Below are positions 1 through 5,377 of a DNA stretch of 11,062 nucleotides, in pieces (position 1 is the stretch's first letter; every line of letters begins with the position of its first letter). This DNA is from Bacillota bacterium (GTDB taxonomy: Bacteria; Bacillota; Clostridia; Christensenellales; Aristaeellaceae): positions 1 through 11,062 of the forward strand of contig JAEVZE010000364.1 in the NCBI GenBank assembly GCA_023392395.1, written 5' to 3'. The notes under the pieces were generated by a model. That model saw nothing but the letters and a program-made list of their open reading frames with translations. It made no database searches and had not been told where the DNA came from. The translations under genes and the position numbers were made by a program.

Positions 1-444
1 ATGTACATCTTAGGCGCGACATTATTGAACCTTTTCATCGCTTTATCGATCATAAACTGGGCGGGCACCGCCCGCGTGGTCCGGGCGCAGACGCTGGCGC
101 TCAAGGAAAAGGAATTCATCGAGGCGGCGCGCTCGATGGGCGTCAAGCGGTTCAAGATCATGTTCCGCCACATCCTGCCCAACTGCGTGCCCAGCCTGAT
201 CGTGCTGTTCACGCTGGACATCCCGGCCGCGATCCTGTCGGAATCCAGCCTGAGCTTCCTGGGCGTGGGCGCGCAGCCGCCCACCGCCAGCTGGGGCCTG
301 ATGATCTCCCAGGGCAAAAAATTCGCCTACCAGTGCCCCTGGCTGGTGCTGGCGCCGGGCATCGCGATCCTTCTGATCACGCTGGCGTTCAATTTCCTGG
401 GTGACGGCCTGCGCGACGCGATGGATCCCTACTTGAAAACCTGA
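1..444 (+). CDS. dppC: Dipeptide/oligopeptide ABC transporter permease, DppC/OppC type (5' truncated by window edge)
   Basis: This is the C-terminal half of an inner-membrane permease that forms the peptide channel with a DppB partner. The EAA loop that contacts the ATPases is visible at about residues 41-61 (EAARSMG, then FRHILPN). It is followed by the family hallmarks SSLSFLGVGAQPP and WGLMIS, and by a C-terminal membrane segment ending in NFLGDGLRDAMDP. DppC proteins are usually about 280-300 residues and only 147 are seen here, so roughly the first half lies upstream of the window. The ATG at position 1 is probably internal, since the alignment to the family begins mid-protein. The stop is followed after 15 bases by dppD, so the two form one operon. 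Assignment to the family is firm; substrate (di- or oligopeptide) cannot be read from this part. Confidence 0.9.
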   Translation: MYILGATLLNLFIALSIINWAGTARVVRAQTLALKEKEFIEAARSMGVKRFKIMFRHILPNCVPSLIVLFTLDIPAAILSESSLSFLGVGAQPPTASWGLMISQGKKFAYQCPWLVLAPGIAILLITLAFNFLGDGLRDAMDPYLKT

Positions 445-459
445 CGGGAGGGCGGTACA

Positions 460-1452
460 ATGGAACTGAAAAAAGTTGAGCCGCTGCTCTCGGTTGAAGG
501 GCTGGTCACCACCTTCCGCATGCACGGGGGCTTTGGCAACGCGGTGGACGACGTGCACCTCGAAATCGGAAAAGGCGAGACGGTGGGCCTGGTGGGCGAA
601 TCCGGCTGCGGCAAGAGCATGACCGCGATGAGCATCATGAGCTTGCTGCCCGACATGGCGAAGGTCACCGCCGGGAAGATCGACTTTATGGGCGAGGACC
701 TGGCAAAGCTGCCCCATTCGAAGATGCTGAAGATCACCGGCGACCGGATTTCGATGATCTTCCAGGAACCGATGACCTCCCTGAACCCGGTGAAGACGGT
801 GGGGCATCAGGTGCGGGAGGCGATCCTCTTGCACCAGAAGGTGTCCCACGCCGAGGCCAAAGCCCGCGTGATCGACATCTTCCAGAAAGTCGGCATCCCC
901 GAGCCCGAACGGCGCTACGGCCAGTACCCGCATCAATTGTCCGGCGGTTTGCGTCAAAGGGTCATGATCGGCATGGCGATGGTCTGCTCACCCGACCTTC
1001 TGATCGCGGACGAGCCCACCACCGCGCTGGACGTGACCATCGAGGCGCAGATCCTGCGGCTCATGCGCGCGCTGCAGCAGGACCAGGGCGCGTCCATCCT
1101 GATGATCACCCACAACCTGGGCGTCGTGGCCGAGATCTGCGATCGGGTGTACGTGATGTACGCCGGGCAGGTGGTGGAGCAGGCGGATGTGTACACGCTG
1201 TTCAAAAGCCCCGCCCACCCCTACACCGTGGGCCTGATGAAGTCGCTGCCCCGCATCCGCGAGGATCAGGGGAGGCTGTACAACATTCGGGGCATGGTGC
1301 CCTCGCTGGCCCACATGCCCAATGGCTGCCGCTTCTCCCCCCGCTGCGATCGGGCCTGCGACCGCTGCAAGCGCGAAGCGCCACCCCTTTACGACCTGGG
1401 CGGCGGCCACAAGGCGCGCTGCTTCCTGTTCGAAAAGGAGGGCGGCGTGTGA
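460..1452 (+). CDS. dppD: Peptide ABC transporter ATP-binding protein DppD
   Basis: This cytoplasmic ATPase, 330 residues, is one of the two that power peptide uptake. Walker A is GESGCGKS at residues 46-53, the signature LSGGLRQR is at 160-167, Walker B DLLIADEP is at 179-186 and the switch histidine is H218. The C-terminal oligopeptide-transporter domain follows PAHPYT (251-256) and carries a cysteine cluster at C290, C296, C300, C303 and C321. Related Opp/Dpp ATPases use such cysteines to hold an Fe-S cluster, so one is plausible here. The ATG at 460 has a GGGAGGG ribosome site about 8 bases upstream. The gene lies 15 bases after dppC and its stop overlaps the dppF start. Length and motifs are normal for the family. 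Confidence 0.95.
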   Translation: MELKKVEPLLSVEGLVTTFRMHGGFGNAVDDVHLEIGKGETVGLVGESGCGKSMTAMSIMSLLPDMAKVTAGKIDFMGEDLAKLPHSKMLKITGDRISMIFQEPMTSLNPVKTVGHQVREAILLHQKVSHAEAKARVIDIFQKVGIPEPERRYGQYPHQLSGGLRQRVMIGMAMVCSPDLLIADEPTTALDVTIEAQILRLMRALQQDQGASILMITHNLGVVAEICDRVYVMYAGQVVEQADVYTLFKSPAHPYTVGLMKSLPRIREDQGRLYNIRGMVPSLAHMPNGCRFSPRCDRACDRCKREAPPLYDLGGGHKARCFLFEKEGGV

Positions 1453-2414
1453 TGGAAGTGCTGCTTCGGGCCGAACATCTGGTGAAGGAATTTCCGGTCA
1501 AGCGCGGCGTGGTGCACGCGGTGTCGGACGTCACCTTTGACATCGTAAAGGGCGAAACGCTGTGCGTGGTGGGCGAATCCGGCTGCGGCAAGTCCACGCT
1601 GGGCAGGCTGCTGCTCCGGCTCATCGAGCCCACCTCCGGCAAGGTGATGATGGGCGCGGATGAGATCACCGCCCTCGCGCCGGGCGCGCTCCGGGAAGCG
1701 CGCCGCCGGATGCAGATGATCTTTCAGGATCCCTACGCTTCCCTGGACCCGCGCATGACCGTGGGCCAGATCATCCGGGAACCGCTGGACACCTACTCCA
1801 TCGGCACGCGCGAGACCCGGGAAGAACGGGTGCGGGAACTGATGGAAAAGGTGGGCATCCGGCCGGAGTTTTACAGCCGCTACCCGCACCAGTTCTCCGG
1901 CGGACAGCGGCAGCGCATCGGCATCGCCCGCGCGCTGGCGCTGAGCCCGGCCCTGATCGTCTGCGACGAGCCGGTGTCGGCGCTGGACGTATCGATCCAG
2001 GCGCAGATCCTGAACCTGCTGTGCGACCTCCAAAAGGAGTTTGGACTGACGTACCTGTTCATCTCCCACGACCTATCGGTGGTGAGGTACATCGCCGACC
2101 GGGTGTGCGTGATGTTTCTGGGCAAGGTCTGCGAGATTGGCGACGCCCCGACGCTGTACGAGCGTCCGCTGCACCCCTACACCCGGTTCCTTTTGGAATC
2201 GGTGCCCCAGCCCGACCCCGAAAACCGCCACCGCGAGCGCCAGATCCTGACCGGCGAGGTCGGCTCACCCTTGAACCCGCCCCAGGGCTGCCGCTTCCAT
2301 CCCCGCTGTCCCCATGCGACCGACCTGTGCAAAACCGTGGAACCTCCGCTCGTCGAACAGGGCGGACATCCGGTGGCCTGCCACCACGCGCTGAAGATAA
2401 CAAGGGGGTTATAG
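1452..2414 (+). CDS. dppF: Peptide ABC transporter ATP-binding protein DppF
   Basis: This is the second ATPase of the peptide importer, 320 residues from the ATG at 1452. Walker A is GESGCGKST at residues 41-49, the signature is the variant FSGGQRQR at 148-155, Walker B ALIVCDEP is at 167-174 and the switch histidine is H206. The C-terminal peptide-transporter domain has HPYT (241-244) and cysteines C280, C286, C293 and C310, matching the pattern in DppD. I chose ATG 1452 over the adjacent GTG 1449 because it is ideally spaced from AAGGAGGG at 1435-1442 and overlaps the dppD stop as TGATG, which suggests translational coupling. DppD and DppF work as a heterodimer on the DppB/DppC channel. No substrate-binding protein is seen; it may lie upstream. 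Confidence 0.95.
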   Translation: MEVLLRAEHLVKEFPVKRGVVHAVSDVTFDIVKGETLCVVGESGCGKSTLGRLLLRLIEPTSGKVMMGADEITALAPGALREARRRMQMIFQDPYASLDPRMTVGQIIREPLDTYSIGTRETREERVRELMEKVGIRPEFYSRYPHQFSGGQRQRIGIARALALSPALIVCDEPVSALDVSIQAQILNLLCDLQKEFGLTYLFISHDLSVVRYIADRVCVMFLGKVCEIGDAPTLYERPLHPYTRFLLESVPQPDPENRHRERQILTGEVGSPLNPPQGCRFHPRCPHATDLCKTVEPPLVEQGGHPVACHHALKITRGL

Positions 2415-2415
2415 A

Positions 2416-3306
2416 TTGAAGCGTTTCTTGATCACCATTCTGGCCCTCGCGCTGACGCTGACGCCTGTGTGGGCGCTGGCGGAAGCGGCGACGCCCGCCG
2501 ACCAACCGGCGGATTCGGCCGCCGAAGACTCCTTCCAGGAGGCCGGCGACATCGCCAGCCCCGAAATCTGGGTCGTACCCGAGGACGGCGGCTTGACCTG
2601 GGACGACGCCTCCATGACCATCGCGCTTCCGGAGGACGCCGGGACCGGCTTTGCGTGGTCCGCCGAGCTGGACGATGAGAGCGTGCTCACGCAGCAGAGC
2701 GATTCCGTGAACCCCGCCCAGGACGGCGCGCTGCCCGTGCACACCTATGTCTACAAGCCCGCCGCCGACGGCGTGGCGCTGGTTAGCTTGTACTATGAGC
2801 AGCAGGATGGCGAAGACGTGTCGGCCATGCTCAGCTACACCGCCACCGTCGAGGGCGGGAAGTTCACCGACGTTGCCTACGAAGACCTGTCCGATTGGGG
2901 CGAGGAGGGCGACGAAGAGGGCGGCGTGCTCTACGAGGGCGAATCCGGCGGCGTGCCGCTGTACCTGCCCGAGGGCATGAGCGTCGCCAATGAGGAAAAC
3001 GGCGTGACCAAGCTTGAGAACGAGGACAAATCCATCTGGATGACCATCCAGTACGACCCGGACGGCGATCCGGAGGCGCTGCTTGGCGAGTTTGAGGACG
3101 AAGCCGCGCTCACCCAACAGTACACCGACGAATCCAAGGGCATGAGCTTTTTGTCCACCACCGTGGACCGGGAAAGCGATCCGCCGCGCGGCATCCTGGT
3201 GTACGAGGTCGCAAAAGACGGTACGGATACCATCATCGAGCACACCGGCTATCAGGCGCCCAGCGGCGGCGTGTTGATCGTGGACACGGGATATCTCATG
3301 CAATGA
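2416..3306 (+). CDS. Secreted acidic protein with a chagasin-like (I42) protease-inhibitor domain
   Basis: This 296-residue protein starts at TTG 2416, eight bases after AAGGGGG and one base after the dppF stop, so it is probably the last gene of the transporter operon. Residues 1-24 are a signal peptide (MKRF, hydrophobic core, ALAEA), with likely cleavage near residue 22-23; no lipobox cysteine is present. Residues 60-148 resemble chagasin-type cysteine protease inhibitors: the strand MTIALPE, then DAGTGF at 74-79 in place of the family loop NPTTGY/F, and a later VSLYYEQ strand near the usual Y.RPW loop. Residues 157-170 are a very acidic linker, and 171-296 form a second, unrecognised domain. 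A cell-surface role beside a peptide importer is inferred. The chagasin call rests on motif resemblance only; the function of the second half is unknown. Confidence 0.7.
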   Translation: MKRFLITILALALTLTPVWALAEAATPADQPADSAAEDSFQEAGDIASPEIWVVPEDGGLTWDDASMTIALPEDAGTGFAWSAELDDESVLTQQSDSVNPAQDGALPVHTYVYKPAADGVALVSLYYEQQDGEDVSAMLSYTATVEGGKFTDVAYEDLSDWGEEGDEEGGVLYEGESGGVPLYLPEGMSVANEENGVTKLENEDKSIWMTIQYDPDGDPEALLGEFEDEAALTQQYTDESKGMSFLSTTVDRESDPPRGILVYEVAKDGTDTIIEHTGYQAPSGGVLIVDTGYLMQ

Positions 3307-3311
3307 TCATG

Positions 3312-3348
3312 GCGCCGAAAATCCGCAAGACGGATTTTCGGCGCATTT
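3312..3348 (+). terminator. Intrinsic terminator after the dpp operon
   Basis: A perfect 14-bp inverted repeat (GCGCCGAAAATCCG at 3312-3325 and its complement at 3331-3344) encloses a 5-base loop and is followed by ATTTT. It begins six bases after the stop of the secreted-protein gene. The T tract is short, but the stem is strong and the position is right for the end of the operon. Confidence 0.8.
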
Positions 3349-3349
3349 T

Positions 3350-3392
3350 GCGCAGGCCCTGCAGGGCCAAAGCCTTGCGGGCGGGCCTGCGC
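3350..3392. repeat. Long GC-rich hairpin, 10-bp perfect outer stem
   Basis: GCGCAGGCCC at 3350-3359 pairs exactly with GGGCCTGCGC at 3383-3392. Inside, GCAGGGC (3361-3367) pairs with GCCTTGC (3372-3378) through one G-T pair around a CAAA loop. It sits directly behind the dpp terminator. No protein is encoded; it may be a second terminator, a processing site or part of a dispersed repeat. Confidence 0.6.
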
Positions 3393-3427
3393 GCAAAGAG
3401 GTATAGGCAACCTGCGGCCGCTTTAAT

Positions 3428-3458
3428 GCGTTGAAAAACCACGACGGTTTTTCAACGC
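3428..3458. repeat. 13-bp perfect hairpin
   Basis: GCGTTGAAAAACC at 3428-3440 pairs exactly with GGTTTTTCAACGC at 3446-3458 around the loop ACGAC. The arms contain A5 and T5 runs, so it could act as a terminator on either strand, although no T tract follows. It lies just upstream of the three-hairpin repeat. Confidence 0.6.
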
Positions 3459-3470
3459 GGATGAAGGTTA

Positions 3471-3620
3471 CTGCGTGAACCTGAAATTCTTACGAATTTC
3501 CGGGCGGTTCACTGACCAAAGGAATTGTTTCATCCACCAGTGTGTGCACTGATGGATGAAACACGTTTCCGGCGCACCGGTCGCCGGAAACGATTTGAAG
3601 GTACGCCGGGGCTGTCAGTA
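3471..3620 (+). repeat. Three-hairpin structured repeat, copy A (upstream of mocA)
   Basis: This 150-base non-coding stretch is similar along its length to 6749-6899, sharing CTGCGTG, ACCTGAAATTCT, GAATTTCCGGGCGG, CACTGAC, TCCACCAGTGTG, TCGCCGG and a final TCAGTA. Three hairpins are seen. Hairpin 1: GTGAACC 3475-3481 with GGTTCAC 3506-3512, enclosing GAAATTC/GAATTTC. Hairpin 2: TGTTTCATCCA 3526-3536 with TGGATGAAACA 3553-3563, extended by CAGTG/CACTG. Hairpin 3: CGTTTCCGGCG 3564-3574 with CGCCGGAAACG 3582-3592. All stems are perfect. Similarity to copy B may begin about 15 bases earlier. It may be a structured RNA or a dispersed intergenic repeat; I do not recognise a named family. Confidence 0.8.
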
Positions 3621-3622
3621 GG

Positions 3623-3644
3623 AAGTTACGCATTGCCCTAACTT
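3623..3644. repeat. Small hairpin in the mocA leader
   Basis: AAGTTA at 3623-3628 pairs with TAACTT at 3639-3644 around a 10-base loop. The stem is short and weak compared with its neighbours. It is listed because it continues the run of hairpins that fills this intergenic region. Confidence 0.35.
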
Positions 3645-3660
3645 TCTCTAAGTAAGGAGT

Positions 3661-3719
3661 CCAGAGGGAATTATTCCCTTTGGCGGGGGTTCCGGGGGCG
3701 GAGCCCCCGGACGTACCCC
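3661..3719 (+). repeat. Double GC-rich hairpin abutting the mocA start codon
   Basis: The first hairpin pairs 3661-3670 with 3674-3683 (CCAGAGGGAA with TTCCCTTTGG, one G-T pair). The second has a perfect 9-bp stem, TCCGGGGGC 3691-3699 with GCCCCCGGA 3703-3711 around GGA, and an outer GGGGT 3686-3690 with ACCCC 3715-3719. The outer stem ends one base before the mocA ATG. This kind of paired AGGGAA and GGGGGC hairpin may be a dispersed repeat, or it may control mocA translation. Confidence 0.6.
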
Positions 3720-4310
3720 ATGACCCTTTTGATCGGCGGCGCGGTGCTGGCCTCGGGCGAGGCGGCGCGGTTTGGCGCGAACAAGCTGCTCCAGGATTTT
3801 GAAGGGCGGGCGCTGGTGGCGCGCGCCTTTGACTGTCTGCCAGAGAGCCTAACGCGCCGGGTGGTGGTCACCCGCTGGCCGGAGGTGGCGGAACTGGGTC
3901 GGGCCGCGGGACTGACCGCGGTAAAGCACGAGCTCCCGGATGTATCGGACAGCATCCGCCTGGCCGCGGAGGCGATGGAGGGGCTGGACGGCGCACTTTT
4001 CCTGGTGGGCGATCAGCCGCTATTGACCATTGAATCTGTGGAACGGCTGCTGGCGGCATTTTGTGAAAGGCCGAACGAAGCCTTCCGGCTCTCGTGGCAG
4101 GGCGTTCCGGGCAATCCGGTCGTGTTTCCGGCTTCCGTCTTTCCGTTTCTTCGGTCGCTCGCCCCTGGTGAAACCGGGCGGGCCGCGCTGAGGCGCGCCG
4201 GGGTCGTGGTGCGGCTCGTTGAAGCGGGAAACGAGTGGGAAACGCTGGACTGTGACACCCCGGAGGCGCTGGATAAGACGCGGCGGATTGCCCGGGATCA
4301 TAAGGAGTAA
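3720..4310 (+). CDS. mocA: MocA-like molybdenum cofactor cytidylyltransferase (YgfJ type)
   Basis: This 196-residue cytoplasmic nucleotidyltransferase probably adds CMP to molybdopterin, giving the cytosine dinucleotide cofactor used by xanthine-dehydrogenase-type hydroxylases. The glycine-rich nucleotide loop is LASGEAARFGANK at residues 10-22, slightly changed from the usual LAAGxSxRxGxxK. GDQP at 97-100 is the metal/nucleotide motif, GNPV at 131-134 and DCDTPEA at 177-183 are also family features. The neighbours ssnA, ygfK and hydA match the E. coli ygfJ-ygfK-ssnA cluster, which supports a role in a molybdenum hydroxylase pathway. The ATG at 3720 has no ribosome site and follows a hairpin directly; TTG 3729 is an alternative start. 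Use of CTP rather than GTP is inferred from context. Confidence 0.85.
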   Translation: MTLLIGGAVLASGEAARFGANKLLQDFEGRALVARAFDCLPESLTRRVVVTRWPEVAELGRAAGLTAVKHELPDVSDSIRLAAEAMEGLDGALFLVGDQPLLTIESVERLLAAFCERPNEAFRLSWQGVPGNPVVFPASVFPFLRSLAPGETGRAALRRAGVVVRLVEAGNEWETLDCDTPEALDKTRRIARDHKE

Positions 4311-4315
4311 GGAGG
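4311..4315 (+). promoter_or_regulatory. Ribosome binding site that sets the start of the small membrane protein
   Basis: GGAGG at 4311-4315 directly follows the mocA stop and lies 8 bases before GTG 4324. It favours that start over the longer frame beginning at 4219 inside mocA. Confidence 0.7.
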
Positions 4316-4323
4316 AAAACAGC

Positions 4324-4551
4324 GTGCTGGAAGCTTTGTCGACGCTGCCTGTCGCTCTCACTAGCAATCCGTCGGGTTGGAGCAAAGCGCTTGCGATCCT
4401 TATAATCGCCATAGGAATCCTGGCGCTCATCGTGACGGTCTACCTCATGTGGAAGCATAAGGTGTTCAGCGCGCAGCCGGATGCGGCGGAGGAAGCGTCA
4501 TCAGAACCGGGGCAACATCCACCACAACGGGGGCTTTGTTCGCGTTTTTGA
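4324..4551 (+). CDS. Small single-pass membrane protein, unknown function
   Basis: I do not recognise this protein of 75 residues. It starts at GTG 4324, 8 bases after GGAGG and 13 bases after the mocA stop. Residues 1-18 are a short polar or amphipathic N-terminus. Residues 19-40 form one strongly hydrophobic helix (ALAILIIAIGILALIVTVYL), followed by basic residues (MWKHK) that predict a cytoplasmic C-terminal side. The tail is acidic and then proline- and glutamine-rich. Its end overlaps the possible start of the next gene. It is probably cotranscribed with mocA. It could be a real small protein or the decayed front of a larger membrane protein. Confidence 0.55.
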   Translation: MLEALSTLPVALTSNPSGWSKALAILIIAIGILALIVTVYLMWKHKVFSAQPDAAEEASSEPGQHPPQRGLCSRF

Positions 4552-4949
4552 GCGTTATGGGTTTACCGCTTTCAATGGCGTGGGTGTTCGATTCCGGGGA
4601 GTATACGATAAGTTTGTATAGTTTGTATGGTCCGCTTTTCGCGATGGTAGCGTTGATGAATGTCTACTCCGGCATCACTGACCGGTTGGAGTACGACGAA
4701 AGCGGGATCCGGCAGTATTGGGCATTTCATAAGCACAAGTCTATCCAGTGGAGCGGCCTTGAAAACGTGGAATACAAGCGGTTCGGGCGCACGTTGGTAT
4801 TGAGCGGCGGCAGAGCGAAAATGTATGTGGAACTTCGCAACCCAAACGCTCCCCCGCTGCTAAAGTTTATGGCGGAGCGGGTGACCGGCGAAAACAGAAA
4901 CACCGTCGAGAAACTTCTGCACGGGAAACCAAAAGGCAAGAGCGTCTAG
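4536..4949 (+). CDS. Membrane protein with two helices and a PH-like C-terminal domain
   Basis: This protein of up to 137 residues has a hydrophobic helix at about residues 1-18 and another at 26-45 (SLYGPLFAMVALMNVYSG). A soluble domain follows from about residue 50 to 132, with YDESGIR, a tryptophan-containing IQWSGLENV strand and alternating short beta strands before a final helix. This is the layout of small bacterial PH-like/YcxB-type membrane proteins, a resemblance I judge by eye. The start is uncertain: TTG 4536 and ATG 4557 both lack a good ribosome site, while GGAGG at 4488-4492 sits before a non-standard ATC codon at 4500. The reading frame is open further upstream, so the true start may be earlier. 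Base composition is less GC-rich than the neighbours, hinting at a different origin. Function unknown. Confidence 0.6.
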   Translation: MFAFLSVMGLPLSMAWVFDSGEYTISLYSLYGPLFAMVALMNVYSGITDRLEYDESGIRQYWAFHKHKSIQWSGLENVEYKRFGRTLVLSGGRAKMYVELRNPNAPPLLKFMAERVTGENRNTVEKLLHGKPKGKSV

Positions 4950-4973
4950 CTTTTGATTACCGCATGCGCATAA

Positions 4974-5089
4974 GCGGGCGCCCCGGTCCGCCTTGTCGAG
5001 GTAGCAGTGCGCAGGAGATGCTGGATTGCGACACGCCGGAGGCGTTTGAAGCCCGCTTTCGCATCGCCGCCCAAGAACGGGAACAGTGA
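4974..5089 (+). pseudogene. Frameshifted C-terminal remnant of a second mocA
   Basis: The stretch 4974-5015 reads AGAPVRLVEVAVRR in one frame, and 5015-5089 reads EMLDCDTPEAF...RIA, ending in a stop, in another. Together they match the last 37 residues of the intact upstream MocA (AGVVVRLVEAGNEWETLDCDTPEALDK in part). One frameshift lies near 5013-5017, and a stop at 4971 closes the frame upstream, so nothing larger survives. The DCDTPEA metal-binding motif is preserved. It is the tail of a mocA/mobA-family paralogue left between the PH-like gene and ssnA. It is not expected to be functional. Confidence 0.75.
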
Positions 5090-5140
5090 ATAGTGAATTG
5101 TTAGGCGGACGAAAAATGCCCGCCGATCGCGAAATCCCCC

Positions 5141-5170
5141 TTGACAGCCGAAAAAAGGCTGTGATAGAAT
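5141..5170 (+). promoter_or_regulatory. Sigma-A-type promoter for ssnA with an inverted repeat in the spacer
   Basis: The -35 box TTGACA (5141-5146) is consensus. The -10 box TAGAAT (5165-5170) lies 18 bases downstream and has the extended TG at 5162-5163. Transcription should start near 5177. ACAGCC (5144-5149) and GGCTGT (5157-5162) form a perfect inverted repeat around GAAAAAA, overlapping the -35 box and spacer, and could be a binding site for a dimeric regulator. Confidence 0.8.
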
Positions 5171-5176
5171 GTGGCC

Positions 5177-5259
5177 AAAGAGAATAATCAGGGCTGTAAG
5201 GTAGTGCTGCGCGCACGGGCTTTCCTGTTTGAAGATGGGATTGCCAGCCGGGCCTCTCG
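5177..5259 (+). ncRNA. Structured ssnA leader, candidate aptamer of unrecognised family
   Basis: This stretch lies between the promoter and an intrinsic terminator, the usual place of a ligand- or protein-sensing domain. GGCTG (5192-5196) can pair with CAGCC (5245-5249), closing a region that holds the hairpin GTGC/GCAC (5204-5207 with 5213-5216) and a weakly paired segment around CCTGTTTGAAGATGGG. AGAG (5179-5182) may pair with CTCT (5254-5257). No protein start is visible. I compared it by eye with purine, THF, ZTP, Moco, PreQ1, guanidine and fluoride riboswitch patterns and saw no match. A regulatory role is inferred from position. Confidence 0.45.
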
Positions 5260-5290
5260 TCTGCGAACAGGTTTCGCAGATTTTTTATTT
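5260..5290 (+). terminator. Intrinsic terminator inside the ssnA leader (attenuator)
   Basis: TCTGCGAA (5260-5267) pairs perfectly with TTCGCAGA (5273-5280) around CAGGT and is followed by TTTTTTATTT. This is a textbook Rho-independent terminator placed about 85 bases after the expected transcript start and about 90 bases before the ssnA start codon. Its position implies that ssnA expression depends on read-through. Confidence 0.85.
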
Positions 5291-5317
5291 GTCTTGGGAA
5301 CCATGAAACTGCCCATC

Positions 5318-5350
5318 GCAATTGCTTGCGCGAAAGGCGGAAACAATTGC
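5318..5350 (+). repeat. Hairpin between the attenuator and the ssnA start
   Basis: GCAATTG (5318-5324) pairs perfectly with CAATTGC (5344-5350) across a 19-base loop. It lies between the terminator and the ssnA ribosome site and may help present or hide that site. Confidence 0.4.
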
Positions 5351-5363
5351 TCCAGAACCTGCG

Positions 5364-5370
5364 AAGGAGG
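5364..5370 (+). promoter_or_regulatory. ssnA ribosome binding site next to a copy of the terminator arm
   Basis: AAGGAGG at 5364-5370 lies 7 bases before ATG 5378. It overlaps CTGCGAA (5359-5365), an exact copy of seven bases in the 5' arm of the leader terminator. The terminator's 3' arm TTCGCAG (5273-5279) could therefore pair here as an alternative. Confidence 0.6.
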
Positions 5371-5377
5371 AGAACCC

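Noticed and set aside
2059..3303. Long minus-strand frame of 414 codons opposite dppF and the secreted-protein gene
   Set aside because: Low-complexity Arg/Gly/Ala-rich translation with no motifs; the + strand carries recognisable proteins, so this is a GC-driven shadow.
5101..5124. GGCGG/CCGCC inverted repeat before the ssnA promoter, as a terminator
   Set aside because: The stem is only five base pairs and no T tract follows.
5171..5377. Upstream extension of ssnA from GTG 5171 or ATG 5303
   Set aside because: GTG 5171 lies at or before the expected transcript start and the frame would translate through the leader terminator. ATG 5303 has no ribosome site. ATG 5378 has a strong one.
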